Of a DNA stretch of 64,000 nucleotides, positions 24,847 through 34,264 are shown in pieces; position 1 is the first letter of the stretch; each line of letters starts with the position of its first letter. The position numbers and the translations under genes are program-made. Origin of the DNA: Franconibacter pulveris DSM 19144 (GTDB lineage Bacteria > Pseudomonadota > Gammaproteobacteria > Enterobacterales > Enterobacteriaceae); the NCBI GenBank assembly GCA_000621185.1, contig KK211221.1, positions 124,001-188,000 on the forward strand, in the 5' to 3' direction. Under the pieces are notes generated by a model that searched no databases, was not told the DNA's origin, and worked only from the letters and a program-made list of their open reading frames with translations.

Positions 24847-26466
24847 TTAATGCTTCAGGATGTACATGTCTTTGGTATAGAAATACCCAAGGTTGTTCGA
24901 ATAAAACCCGCCGACCCAGGGTTTGACCAGATGCGTGCGCACATAGTGGTAGAGCGGAATGGCGGGCGCTTCCTCAGCCAGAATGGTTTCCGCCTGCTGA
25001 TAGTATTTGCCGCGCTCTGCCGCATCGGCCGCTTTCGCCGCATTCGCGAGCGCGTTGTCATAATCCGCGTTGCTAAAGCGGGAGGTATTCTGACTATCGC
25101 CGGTGCGGAAGTTATTCAGAAAGGTGGAGGCATCATCGTAATCCGCGTTCCAGGAGTAGCGCACCACCTCAAAATTACCGGTGTGCTTGGTATCGAGCAT
25201 GGTTTTCCACTCCTGGTTTTGCAGCTTCACCTTCACGCCCAGGTTTTTCTGCCACATAGAGCTTGCGGCGATGGCGATGCGCTGGTGCGATTCCATCGTG
25301 TTATAGAGCAGGTTGAACTGTAACGGGTGCTGAGCGTTGAAGCCCGCCGCCTCCAGCAGCTTTTTCGCCTCGGCAATGCGTTTCTCTCGCGGCCAACTGG
25401 CGTAGTCCGGCGGTGCGATTTTGGCGCCGCCGATCTCCGGCTGGCTCAGCACCCAGGCGGGACGCTGTCCCTGGGCCAGCACCTTATCGGCGATAATGTC
25501 TTTATCCAGCGCCATATTGAGCGCGCGGCGTACGCGGGCGTCGTTAAACGGCGGGCGCGAAGTGTTGAATTCGTAATAGTAGGTAGCGAGCAGCGGCGAG
25601 ACGTGCACCTCTTCCGGCAGCGTTTTCTTTAGCTGGGCGAACTGGTTAATGGGAATGGTGTTGGTGATATCAATTTCACCCGCTTTATAGCGGTTAACGT
25701 CGGCGGTTTCCGAAGAGATGGGCAACCAAGTGACTTTATTGATGACGGTGTGGGCATCATCCCAGTAGCGCTTGTTACGCTCCCCTACCACTTTTTCATT
25801 GACGACCCAGTCAACCACTTTATAAGCGCCGCTGCCGACAAAATGCTCCGGCCGCGCCCATTTATCGCCGAAGCGCTGTACCGCAGTTTTATCAATCGGC
25901 ACCAGCGAGGGGTGAGCAAGCATGGAAAGAAACGCCGCGGTGGGCTGGGTCAGCGTCACCTGCACGGTGTTATCATCCAGCGCCTTTACGCCAAGCGACG
26001 ACGGAGGCTTTTTGCCATTAGCGATATCCGCCGCGTTTTCAATATTCATGTTCGCCGGATAGCTGGCATAAGGAGAGACCGTTTTCGGGTCGACGAGTCG
26101 TTGCCAGCTCCAGACGATATCCTCCGCCGTCATCGGCTCACCGTCAGACCAGGTAATGCCTTTTCGCAGATGAAATGTCCAGACGGTGTTGTTCTGGTTG
26201 TCCCACTTTTCCGCTAGCCGCGGTTCAATAGAACCGTCGCGCTTTACCGCCACCAGCCCTTCAAATACATCGCTGATGATATTGAACTCCACATCGCTTT
26301 CCACTTTATGCGGATCCAGCGAGGCGGGTTCACTGCCATTATTACGCACCAGCTCCTGCTTTTGCGCCAGCGCAGCGCCCTGCGGCACGGTGGCGGCATA
26401 AGCGCCGGAACAGGCAGCGGCGATCCCCGCCGCAAGTAAAGCCATCAATCGTGAGTGTTGATTCAT
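24847..26466 (-). CDS. Periplasmic peptide-binding protein, OppA/MppA family (orphan)
   Basis: A 539-residue solute-binding protein of ABC-transporter family 5. The signal peptide is MNQHSRLMALLAAGIAAACSGAYA. Family blocks are ELVRNNGSEPASLDPHK, NTVWTFHLRKGITWSDGEPM, VVNEKVVGERNKRYWDDAHT and the C-terminal MYILKH, as in OppA and MppA. It would bind oligopeptides, perhaps including murein peptide, and deliver them to a permease. No permease or ATPase genes are adjacent, so it probably shares the Opp transporter encoded elsewhere. The cysteine in the leader (AACSGAYA) does not form a convincing lipobox. It lies between serT and yccA, where E. coli K-12 has nothing. Confidence 0.92.
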   Translation of the reverse strand: MNQHSRLMALLAAGIAAACSGAYAATVPQGAALAQKQELVRNNGSEPASLDPHKVESDVEFNIISDVFEGLVAVKRDGSIEPRLAEKWDNQNNTVWTFHLRKGITWSDGEPMTAEDIVWSWQRLVDPKTVSPYASYPANMNIENAADIANGKKPPSSLGVKALDDNTVQVTLTQPTAAFLSMLAHPSLVPIDKTAVQRFGDKWARPEHFVGSGAYKVVDWVVNEKVVGERNKRYWDDAHTVINKVTWLPISSETADVNRYKAGEIDITNTIPINQFAQLKKTLPEEVHVSPLLATYYYEFNTSRPPFNDARVRRALNMALDKDIIADKVLAQGQRPAWVLSQPEIGGAKIAPPDYASWPREKRIAEAKKLLEAAGFNAQHPLQFNLLYNTMESHQRIAIAASSMWQKNLGVKVKLQNQEWKTMLDTKHTGNFEVVRYSWNADYDDASTFLNNFRTGDSQNTSRFSNADYDNALANAAKAADAAERGKYYQQAETILAEEAPAIPLYHYVRTHLVKPWVGGFYSNNLGYFYTKDMYILKH

Positions 26467-26735
26467 TATGTTTTACGCACCTTTTGTTTGAATAAGGGGT
26501 CGTTAACACTCTTAGTTGCGCATAGCAGCGAAAGCAATAATTTTCAGTCACCTATAAGAGGGAGATCTGATTATTTATTGGTAGTTGACTTCCGCCAGGC
26601 GTAAGCGTTTTTGCGGCTGTAAAACGCTTGTTTTTATTCGGATAAAACTGAGTAAAGATGGGTAAACCCGCTTTTGCCGCCGGGCCTTCTGGCTCTATGC
26701 TCAACCACTGATTCCCTGCAATGTGAGAATGACTC

Positions 26736-27395
26736 ATGGATCGCATAATTACCTCTGCTCGCGACAGACAGTCGCTGCTCAGTACTCATAAAGTGCTGCG
26801 CAATACTTATTTCCTTTTAAGCCTGACGCTGGCGTTCTCCGCCATTACCGCCACCGCCAGTACGGTGCTGATGCTGCCCTCGCCAGGGCTTATCCTGACG
26901 CTGGTCGGGATGTATGGTTTGATGTTCCTGACTTACCGCCTGGCGAATAAACCCACCGGCATTCTGGCCGCGTTCGCCTTCACCGGCTTCCTCGGTTATA
27001 TCCTCGGTCCTGTGCTGAATACTTATCTTTCAGCAGGTATGGGAGATGTGATTGCCCTGGCGCTGGGCGGCACCGCGCTGGTGTTTTTCGCCTGCTCGGC
27101 TTACGTACTGACCACGCGCAAGGATATGTCCTTCCTCGGCGGCATGCTGATGGCGGGCGTGGTGGTGGTGCTTATCGGCATGCTGGCGAATATTTTCCTG
27201 CAGCTGCCGGCGCTGCATCTGGCTATCAGCGCGGTGTTTATTCTGATCTCATCTGGCGCCATCTTGTTTGAGACCAGCAATATCATTCATGGCGGCGAAA
27301 CCAACTATATCCGCGCAACGGTCAGCCTGTACGTTTCGCTTTATAACATTTTCGTCAGCCTGCTCAGCATTCTGGGCTTCGCCAGCCGCGATTAA
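26736..27395 (+). CDS. yccA: Bax-inhibitor-1 family membrane protein YccA
   Basis: YccA is a seven-helix inner-membrane protein of the BI-1 family; in E. coli it is a substrate and modulator of the FtsH-HflKC protease and guards against its action on a jammed SecY. The 219 residues equal the E. coli length. Hydrophobic segments follow each other closely after a short N-terminal tail ([25 protein letters not shown]), and the family's final helix holds the [12 protein letters not shown] signature. Divergent from the OppA-like gene, followed by a terminator. Confidence 0.97.
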   Translation: MDRIITSARDRQSLLSTHKVLRNTYFLLSLTLAFSAITATASTVLMLPSPGLILTLVGMYGLMFLTYRLANKPTGILAAFAFTGFLGYILGPVLNTYLSAGMGDVIALALGGTALVFFACSAYVLTTRKDMSFLGGMLMAGVVVVLIGMLANIFLQLPALHLAISAVFILISSGAILFETSNIIHGGETNYIRATVSLYVSLYNIFVSLLSILGFASRD

Positions 27396-27417
27396 GCGTC
27401 ACTGACTCTCTAACCTG

Positions 27418-27445
27418 GCCCCGCACTTCGCGGGGCTTTGTTTTT
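27418..27445 (+). terminator. Terminator of yccA
   Basis: GCCCCGC (27418-27424) pairs with GCGGGGC (27430-27436); TTTGTTTTT follows. Confidence 0.9.
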
Positions 27446-27500
27446 GGCGGGCGGAAAATTTGCTACACTGCACGCCGTTTGACGAACGGGTCCGGAATGT

Positions 27501-27830
27501 ATGTTGACGTTTGAAGGCAAAGAAATAGAGACCGATAGCGAAGGCTATCTGAAAGAGACCACTCACTGGAGCGAAGGGCTGGCGGAAGTCATCGCCGAAA
27601 AAGAGGGCATCGCCCTGTCGCCAGAGCACTGGGAAGTGGTGCGCTTCGTGCGCGAATTTTATCTGGAGTTTAATACTTCACCGGCTATCCGCATGCTGGT
27701 AAAGGCGATGGCCAATAAGTTTGGCGAAGAGAAAGGCAACAGCCGCTACCTTTACCGTTTGTTCCCGAAAGGCCCGGCTAAGCAGGCGACCAAAATCGCC
27801 GGCCTGCCTAAACCCGTGAAGTGTATTTAA
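27501..27830 (+). CDS. tusE: Sulfur-relay protein TusE
   Basis: TusE accepts sulfur from TusBCD and passes it to MnmA for 2-thiolation of the wobble uridine in tRNAs for Lys, Glu and Gln. It is a DsrC-family protein. The 109 residues are nearly identical to E. coli TusE from EGKEIET to the end, with the catalytic cysteine next to last (PVKCI). The stop codon interlocks with that of convergent acyP in the palindrome TTAA (27827-27830). Confidence 0.98.
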   Translation: MLTFEGKEIETDSEGYLKETTHWSEGLAEVIAEKEGIALSPEHWEVVRFVREFYLEFNTSPAIRMLVKAMANKFGEEKGNSRYLYRLFPKGPAKQATKIAGLPKPVKCI

Positions 27831-28108
27831 TAGCGAATGCCGAAGTTGGTCCATTCGCGGCCGGGCTGATGCGGCTCGGTCAACACTTTTTCCACCCGGG
27901 CGCTGCGCGGCCCGCCCGCCTTCAGCCAGGCGATGAGTTGTTCCACTTTTTCCGCTTCGCCGCAGGCGACCACCTCAACGGTGCCGTCGTCCAGATTACG
28001 GGCATAACCGGTTAACCCCAGCCGCTGCGCCTCATGCTGCGTGCTGTAGCGAAAGCCAACGCCCTGAACGAGGCCGTGAACCCAGGCAATAGTGCATACT
28101 GTCGACAT
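27827..28108 (-). CDS. acyP: Acylphosphatase
   Basis: A 93-residue cytoplasmic enzyme that hydrolyses acyl phosphates such as acetyl or carbamoyl phosphate; the E. coli gene was called yccX. The family signature [16 protein letters not shown] carries the phosphate-binding loop and catalytic arginine; the catalytic asparagine is in [13 protein letters not shown]. It overlaps tusE by four bases, tail to tail, and is divergent from rlmI. Confidence 0.97.
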   Translation of the reverse strand: MSTVCTIAWVHGLVQGVGFRYSTQHEAQRLGLTGYARNLDDGTVEVVACGEAEKVEQLIAWLKAGGPRSARVEKVLTEPHQPGREWTNFGIRY

Positions 28109-28202
28109 ATCCTCTCTCCTTAAACTGGCGGGCTTAATTGCATTTCCCGGCCAGAGTCAGGAGAATGTCGCCCATTTTCTTTACAGAGCAGCATAGCAAA
28201 TT

Positions 28203-29393
28203 ATGAGTGTACGTTTAGTGTTAGCCAAAGGGCGCGAGAAATCTCTGCTGCGCCGCCACCCCTGGGTCTTTTCCGGCGCCGTCGCGCGTCTTGAAGGCAA
28301 AGCCTCTGCCGGTGAAACGGTCGATATCGTCGACCATCAGGGTAAATGGCTGGCGCGCGGCGCCTTGTCCCCGGCTTCGCAGATCCGCGCCCGCGTCTGG
28401 ACGTTCGATCGCGACGAAACTATCGATATCGCCTTCTTTACCCGTCGCCTTCAGCAGGCGCAGCAGTGGCGCGACTGGCTGGCGGAGCGCGATGGTCTCG
28501 ACAGCTATCGCCTGATTGCCGGCGAATCGGACGGCATGCCAGGCGTCACTATTGACCGTTTTGGCAACTTCCTGGTGCTGCAGTTGCTTTCCGCCGGCGC
28601 CGAATATCAACGCCCGGCGCTGGTTTCCGCGCTGCAGGCGCTCTATCCTCAGTGTTCAATTTACGATCGCTCCGATGTGGCGGTACGTAAAAAAGAGGGG
28701 CTGGAATTAGCGCAAGGCCCGGTCAGCGGCGACCTGCCGCCAGCGCTGTTGCCGATTGAGGAGCATGGCATGAAGTTGCTGGTGGACATCCAGCGCGGAC
28801 ACAAGACGGGGTATTATCTTGACCAGCGCGACAGCCGCTTTGCGACCCGCCGCTACGTGGCCGATAAGCGCGTGCTGAACTGTTTCTCTTATACCGGCGG
28901 CTTTGCGGTGTCCGCGCTAATGGGCGGCTGCAGCCAGGTAATAAGCGTAGATACTTCGCAAGAGGCGCTGGATGTCGCCCGGCAAAACGTTGAACTGAAT
29001 GGCCTTGACCTCAGCAAAGCGGAGTTCCAGCGTGACGATGTTTTCAAACTGCTGCGCAAATATCGCGACCAGGGCGAGAAATTCGACGTTATTGTTATGG
29101 ACCCGCCTAAGTTTGTGGAAAACAAGAGCCAGCTGATGGGCGCCTGCCGCGGCTATAAAGATATTAATATGCTGGCTATTCAACTGCTTAACCCGGGTGG
29201 CGTGCTGCTGACTTTCTCTTGCTCAGGCCTGATGACCACCGATTTATTTCAGAAAATCATCGCCGATGCCGCAACAGATGCTGGTCGTGATGTACAATTT
29301 ATAGAGCAGTTCCGTCAGGCCGCTGACCATCCCGTGTTGGCGAGCTACCCGGAAGGGCTTTATCTGAAAGGGTTTGCCTGTCGCGTCATGTAA
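28203..29393 (+). CDS. rlmI: 23S rRNA m5C1962 methyltransferase RlmI
   Basis: RlmI methylates cytosine 1962 of 23S rRNA with S-adenosylmethionine. The 396 residues match E. coli in length. An N-terminal PUA domain (to about residue 75, [17 protein letters not shown]) is followed by a middle domain and a Rossmann methyltransferase with motif I around [18 protein letters not shown], the DPPKF motif IV, and the catalytic cysteine in TFSCSGLM. The stop codon is directly followed by the CTTGAAA of the hspQ heat-shock promoter. Confidence 0.97.
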   Translation: MSVRLVLAKGREKSLLRRHPWVFSGAVARLEGKASAGETVDIVDHQGKWLARGALSPASQIRARVWTFDRDETIDIAFFTRRLQQAQQWRDWLAERDGLDSYRLIAGESDGMPGVTIDRFGNFLVLQLLSAGAEYQRPALVSALQALYPQCSIYDRSDVAVRKKEGLELAQGPVSGDLPPALLPIEEHGMKLLVDIQRGHKTGYYLDQRDSRFATRRYVADKRVLNCFSYTGGFAVSALMGGCSQVISVDTSQEALDVARQNVELNGLDLSKAEFQRDDVFKLLRKYRDQGEKFDVIVMDPPKFVENKSQLMGACRGYKDINMLAIQLLNPGGVLLTFSCSGLMTTDLFQKIIADAATDAGRDVQFIEQFRQAADHPVLASYPEGLYLKGFACRVM

Positions 29394-29771
<378 letters not shown>

Positions 29772-29773
29772 GT

Positions 29774-29799
29774 AAAAACCCGGCAAAGCCGGGTTTTTT
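29774..29799. terminator. Bidirectional terminator between hspQ and yccU
   Basis: AACCCGGC (29777-29784) pairs with GCCGGGTT (29788-29795) around AAA, with A and T runs on the two sides giving a T tract on both strands. Confidence 0.9.
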
Positions 29800-29800
29800 G

Positions 29801-30214
29801 TTATTTCGCCAGCCCCAGACGGGGAATTTCAATCGCCGGGCAGCGGTCCATCACGACATTAAGCCCGGCGTCGCGCGCCAGCACCGCCGCCTGTTCGTTA
29901 ATCACGCCAAGCTGGAGCCAGAGGGTTTTCGCCCCTATCGCTATCGCCTCTTGCGCAACCCCCCATGCTGCTTCCGAATTACGGAATACGTCCACCATAT
30001 CGACCTTTTCCGGGATCTCCGCCAGCGTGCCGTAGCCTTGCTGGCCCAGCAGCGTCTTGCCCGCCACTTTCGGCGAAACCGGGATGACGTGATAACCCTG
30101 GTCAAGCAGGTAGGCCATGACGCGATAGCTTGGACGGTCGGGTTTGTCGCTCGCCCCCACCAGCGCGATGGTCTGGGTGTTTTTCAAAATACCTGCAATA
30201 TCAGCCTCTTTCAT
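29801..30214 (-). CDS. yccU: CoA-binding domain protein YccU
   Basis: A 137-residue single-domain protein with the CoA-binding Rossmann fold of succinyl-CoA synthetase alpha subunits: [31 protein letters not shown] at the N-terminus and [19 protein letters not shown] further on. The protein is close to identical with E. coli YccU. Exact function unknown. It converges on hspQ with a shared terminator. Confidence 0.96.
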   Translation of the reverse strand: MKEADIAGILKNTQTIALVGASDKPDRPSYRVMAYLLDQGYHVIPVSPKVAGKTLLGQQGYGTLAEIPEKVDMVDVFRNSEAAWGVAQEAIAIGAKTLWLQLGVINEQAAVLARDAGLNVVMDRCPAIEIPRLGLAK

Positions 30215-30395
30215 ATTCCCCTCCCCCTCGGATAATAGAGCAAGTGTATGCCAAAGACGCCCTTCTCTCCATCATTCCCATACGGATGCATGAGGGCTTT
30301 TTCTCTTCAGGCTGTATAGGTTATGAAGCGTTATTTCTGTAAAAATTTGACACATCTTAAGGCAACAAAGGCACGGGTATGAACAGGAGTTAACC

Positions 30396-31061
30396 ATGAG
30401 ATTTGGCCTGATCGCGGCATTCCTTTTTACGGTGTGGATACCGGCTTCAGGCTATGCCACCACGCTTCACCTTTCAGGCGATGTGGATCTGCTGGTACTG
30501 GACGGCAAGAAAGTCTCAGGCTCGCTTTTGCGAGGCGCCGACAGCCTTGAAATGGATAATGGGCCGCACCAGCTGGTGTTTCGCCTGGAAAAAACGGTGC
30601 ATACCTCTTCTCATGAACAGCGGCTGTGGATTTCTCCCGCTCTGATTGTCAGTTTCGATACGCGCGACGTAAGCCAGGTTAACTTTAGCCTGCCGCGAAT
30701 TGAAACCGAACGGGAGAGCCAGCGTTTTGATACCGCGCCGCAGCTGCAACTTCTGGACGGCTCGGCTAATGATATTCCCATTAAGCTTGATGTTCTGCCG
30801 GTTACCGATTCCGCTAACGGGCTCAATTATGAACGTGATGTCCGCCGTTATAACCGTTCAGGTAAAGCCGCCGCCATGCCGCGCTTCGTCAGCATGGTTG
30901 CGGACGACAGTACGCTGCTTTCAGGCGTCTCTGAGCTTGACGCGCCGGTTTCGCATTCGCAAACGCTGACCGAGCAGCGCCTGAAATACTGGTATCAGCA
31001 GGCGGATGCGACCACCCGCTCCCGCTTTATGGAGTGGGCGAAACAGCAACCCTCCTCCTGA
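30396..31061 (+). CDS. yccT: Periplasmic YccT/CsgI family protein
   Basis: A 221-residue DUF2057 protein with the signal peptide [21 protein letters not shown]. The Salmonella and E. coli orthologue has been renamed CsgI because it inhibits curli assembly in the periplasm. The N-terminal [17 protein letters not shown] and the C-terminal [21 protein letters not shown] blocks are those of the family. It precedes mgsA in the same direction, as in E. coli, without an obvious terminator between them. Confidence 0.93.
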   Translation: MRFGLIAAFLFTVWIPASGYATTLHLSGDVDLLVLDGKKVSGSLLRGADSLEMDNGPHQLVFRLEKTVHTSSHEQRLWISPALIVSFDTRDVSQVNFSLPRIETERESQRFDTAPQLQLLDGSANDIPIKLDVLPVTDSANGLNYERDVRRYNRSGKAAAMPRFVSMVADDSTLLSGVSELDAPVSHSQTLTEQRLKYWYQQADATTRSRFMEWAKQQPSS

Positions 31062-31156
31062 TTTCCGTCACATAGCGGCGGCTTTTTGCTGCGCTTCGCT
31101 TGCAGCCCTGGCCACTTTCAGTAAGCTGTAGCCATTCTTACTTTCTGGAAACCGCT

Positions 31157-31615
31157 ATGGAATTAACCACACGCACTATCGCCGCCGAGAAGCACATCGC
31201 GCTGGTGGCGCACGATCACTGCAAATCGACGCTGATGAAGTGGGTTGAGCAACACAAAGCGATCCTCGAACATCACACGCTCTATGCGACAGGCACTACC
31301 GGCAACCTTATCCAGCGCGCTACCGGGCTTAATGTGAACGCCATGTTGAGCGGCCCGATGGGCGGCGACCAGCAGGTTGGGGCCATGATTTCCGAAGGGA
31401 AAATCGACGTACTGATTTTCTTCTGGGACCCGCTTAACGCCGTACCGCACGACCCGGACGTCAAAGCGCTGCTGCGGCTGGCCACCGTCTGGAATATCCC
31501 GGTCGCCACTAACGTCTCCACGGCCGATTTTATTATTCAGTCGCCCGACTTTCGCAATAGCGTGGCGATCCAGATTCCGGATTACGCGCGCTACCTCGCC
31601 GAGCGCCTGAAATAA
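31157..31615 (+). CDS. mgsA: Methylglyoxal synthase
   Basis: MgsA converts dihydroxyacetone phosphate to methylglyoxal and phosphate, a bypass that relieves sugar-phosphate stress. With the ATG at 31157 the protein has 152 residues, the E. coli length, and the known active-site residues fall at the same numbers: D20, D71 (GPMGGDQQ), H98 and D101 (NAVPHDPD). The longer frame starting at 31100 is rejected. Its stop is followed after one base by the stop codon of convergent helD, leaving no room for a terminator. Confidence 0.98.
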   Translation: MELTTRTIAAEKHIALVAHDHCKSTLMKWVEQHKAILEHHTLYATGTTGNLIQRATGLNVNAMLSGPMGGDQQVGAMISEGKIDVLIFFWDPLNAVPHDPDVKALLRLATVWNIPVATNVSTADFIIQSPDFRNSVAIQIPDYARYLAERLK

Positions 31616-31616
31616 A

Positions 31617-33671
31617 TTACGGTTTTCGCGCCATCGGTACGCCGAGCTGATGCAATTCGTCGACGAAACAAGATGGCGCCTCTTTATCATAAAGCAGCCA
31701 GACGCGATGACGCGCCCGGGTTAACGCAACATAAAGCAGGCGCCGCTCCTCGGCATCAGGGAAATCTTCCGGCTGCGGCAACAGCGCCTGTTCCATGACT
31801 GATTCGCGCGCAGGCGCCGGGAACCCCTCTCGCCCTTCCTGCAAACCAACGATAATCACGTAATCCGCCTGTTGGCCTTTGCTGGCGTGAATCGTCATAA
31901 ACTCAAGCGGCAGCTTAGGCCAGCGCGTCGCCGCTTTATCCAGTTCCGCCGGGCGCAGATGGTGATAGCGCGCCAGCACCAGCACCCGCTCGTGCGGTTT
32001 CACAAAACCGCTCAGCTTATCCAGCAGCGCTTCGAGCATATTTTGCGGCAGCAGCGTTACCGCTTTTTTATCTCCCGGGGTCAAACTGTTCAGCGGTTTC
32101 GCCAGTTGATGTGGGTTTTGCTGCACAAAACGATTGGCGATTTCGCCAATACGCTGGTTGAAGCGATAGGTGGTGTCAAGAGCGCAATTGTCCCCTTCGC
32201 CAAAATGATGAGCGAAAGATGTCGTCAGCAGCAACTCCGCTCCGCTGAAGCGGTAAATAGCCTGCCAGTCATCGCCTACGGCGAAAAGCGAGGTGCCGGA
32301 ATTTTGACGACGCAACGCCGCCAGCAGCGCCGCGCGCTGGGGAGAGATATCCTGAAACTCATCCACCAGTATGTGCTTCCATGGGCTAATAAAGCGGCCT
32401 TTCTCCAGCACGTTGATAGCCTGATGAATCAACCCTGAGAAGTCGACTGCGCCCTCCGCTTTCAGGGCGGCTTTCCATGCCTTTAGCAATGGCGCCATCA
32501 GTTTTACGCGCTTCTGGAAGCCATCGCGCACCGCTTCGTCGGCATCCGCAATCATCTCCGCCTGCGAGCCGCCATGCATACGCATTAACCCAAGCCAACG
32601 GTCAAGCCTGCCCGCGAGCCGCTTTGCGAGACGATCGTCCTGCCAGAAATCGCCCTCCGGCAGTTCCCACTCCAGCTCCTCTTCAAGCCATAGCCGCCAG
32701 CCTTTCGCCTGCGCTTTTTTCTGCTGGCACTGCTCACGCCAGGCGTCAATCAACAGCGCATGACGCGCTTCAGCGTCGTTCTCAAGCTCGCTGACCTTTG
32801 GCGCTTTTTTACTCCCCTGCTGGATAATGTGCAGCGCCAGCGCGTGGAAGGTACGGGCGCTAATCTCTTCGGTATGCAGCCGCTCCCGGATGCGCTCATC
32901 CATCTCCTGCGCCGCTTTACGCCCGAACGCCAGCAGCAAAATCTGCTCAGGCAGCGCTTCGCCGCGCGCCATCAGCCAGCCTGCCCGGGCCACCAGCACC
33001 GAAGTTTTACCGCTGCCAGCGCCCGCCAGCACAAGCAGCGACGTTTCGCCATTCACTACCGCGCGCGCCTGTGAAGGGTTAAGCGGCGCGCTTTCGACGC
33101 TTGCGAAGAAATCAGCGTATTTTTCAAGCATCTTTTCCGTATAAGACTGGTTATGCGCCAGCCGCGCGGCGTCTATATTTGTTAACCAGGCCTGGCACTG
33201 ACGCCAGAGATCGCGGCAGTTATCGAACTCTTCCAGACGCGACAGCGGCAATGGCAAAGCGCTAAAAGCGTCGCGAATGCGTTGTTGCACGCCTTCCACT
33301 TCCTTGCGCCGCAGCCATTTTTCTTCACCCGTCTGCGCCGCGATGCGCGTAAGCTCTGCCTGAAGCACGCCCGCCGCCACTTCGCTCATCTCGTCGCTCC
33401 ACTGTTGCCAGAGCGCTTGTAAATGATGATAAAAGCGCTGCGTATCGCTCCACTCGGTGCCATGCAATCGCACCACTTTATTGTCCGGCAATACGAACTC
33501 CAGCTCGCCCCATACCAGACCGCGTTTGCAGTTAATGGCTAATAGCTGGTTAAAAGGCAGCAAGTATTCATGCCGATCGCCGGAAACTTTGACCCCTGCG
33601 GAGAGAATTTCCACCCGATCGTAAGGGTGCTGAGCGAGACGTTTTCCCAGAGAAGTTGCTTTCAGTTCCAT
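31617..33671 (-). CDS. helD: DNA helicase IV
   Basis: HelD is a UvrD/Rep-type superfamily 1 3'-5' helicase involved in recombination. The 684 residues equal the E. coli protein when the ATG at 33671 is used (MELKATSLGKRLAQHPYDR). Motifs: Walker A AGAGSGKTSVLVARA, Walker B/DEXX in ILVDEFQDISPQRAALL, motif III AVGDDWQAIYRFSG, and motif VI in RRLLYVALTRARHRVWLL. An N-terminal extension before the helicase core is typical of this subfamily. Longer in-frame starts up to 33785 are rejected. Divergent from yccF. Confidence 0.97.
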   Translation of the reverse strand: MELKATSLGKRLAQHPYDRVEILSAGVKVSGDRHEYLLPFNQLLAINCKRGLVWGELEFVLPDNKVVRLHGTEWSDTQRFYHHLQALWQQWSDEMSEVAAGVLQAELTRIAAQTGEEKWLRRKEVEGVQQRIRDAFSALPLPLSRLEEFDNCRDLWRQCQAWLTNIDAARLAHNQSYTEKMLEKYADFFASVESAPLNPSQARAVVNGETSLLVLAGAGSGKTSVLVARAGWLMARGEALPEQILLLAFGRKAAQEMDERIRERLHTEEISARTFHALALHIIQQGSKKAPKVSELENDAEARHALLIDAWREQCQQKKAQAKGWRLWLEEELEWELPEGDFWQDDRLAKRLAGRLDRWLGLMRMHGGSQAEMIADADEAVRDGFQKRVKLMAPLLKAWKAALKAEGAVDFSGLIHQAINVLEKGRFISPWKHILVDEFQDISPQRAALLAALRRQNSGTSLFAVGDDWQAIYRFSGAELLLTTSFAHHFGEGDNCALDTTYRFNQRIGEIANRFVQQNPHQLAKPLNSLTPGDKKAVTLLPQNMLEALLDKLSGFVKPHERVLVLARYHHLRPAELDKAATRWPKLPLEFMTIHASKGQQADYVIIVGLQEGREGFPAPARESVMEQALLPQPEDFPDAEERRLLYVALTRARHRVWLLYDKEAPSCFVDELHQLGVPMARKP

Positions 33672-33796
33672 GAGGCTGCCAGAGAGACTTTTAGAGTGCA
33701 TGCAGTTTACCCTCCGCGGATATGACGCTCCAGACCCAAAACGCGTTACAATTGCTGTGGTTATTGATTTTCTTTCGGCACGCACACAGAGGTCCT

Positions 33797-34249
33797 ATGC
33801 GTACTGTTCTTAATATTCTTAATTTTGTATTGGGTGGTTTTCTCACAACGCTCTCCTGGCTGCTGGCGACGGTAGTAAGCATGGTGCTGGTTATTACGCT
33901 GCCGCTTACTCGCTCCTGTTGGGAAATAACCAAGCTGTCGCTGGTGCCTTACGGTAATGAAGCGATTCATGTGGATGAACTGCGTCCGGAAGGTAAAAGC
34001 GCTGTGCTGAATGCAGGTGGTACGCTGCTGAACGTTGTCTGGCTGGTGCTGTTTGGCTGGTGGCTCTGCCTGCTGCATATCACGACCGGCATCGCCCAGT
34101 GCCTTACGGTGATTGGCATTCCGCTGGGCATTGCGAATTTCAAAATTGCCGCCATTGCGCTCTGGCCAGTCGGGCGTCGCGTGGTTTCCGTAGAAACGGC
34201 TCAGGCGGCCCGTGAAACTAACGCTTATCGCCATTTTCAGTCGAAGTAA
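33797..34249 (+). CDS. yccF: Inner-membrane protein YccF
   Basis: A 150-residue protein with two YccF (DUF307) repeats, each a pair of hydrophobic helices: NILNFVLGGFLTTLSWLLATV in the first and LLNVVWLVLFGWWLCLLHITTGI in the second. Function unknown. The ATG at 33797 follows GAGGTCCT and matches the E. coli start; the frame opening at 33722 is rejected. It is followed by yccS after 15 bases, an arrangement conserved in enteric bacteria, so the two are probably one operon. Confidence 0.94.
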   Translation: MRTVLNILNFVLGGFLTTLSWLLATVVSMVLVITLPLTRSCWEITKLSLVPYGNEAIHVDELRPEGKSAVLNAGGTLLNVVWLVLFGWWLCLLHITTGIAQCLTVIGIPLGIANFKIAAIALWPVGRRVVSVETAQAARETNAYRHFQSK

Positions 34250-34264
34250 GGATCGGTTGCCATT

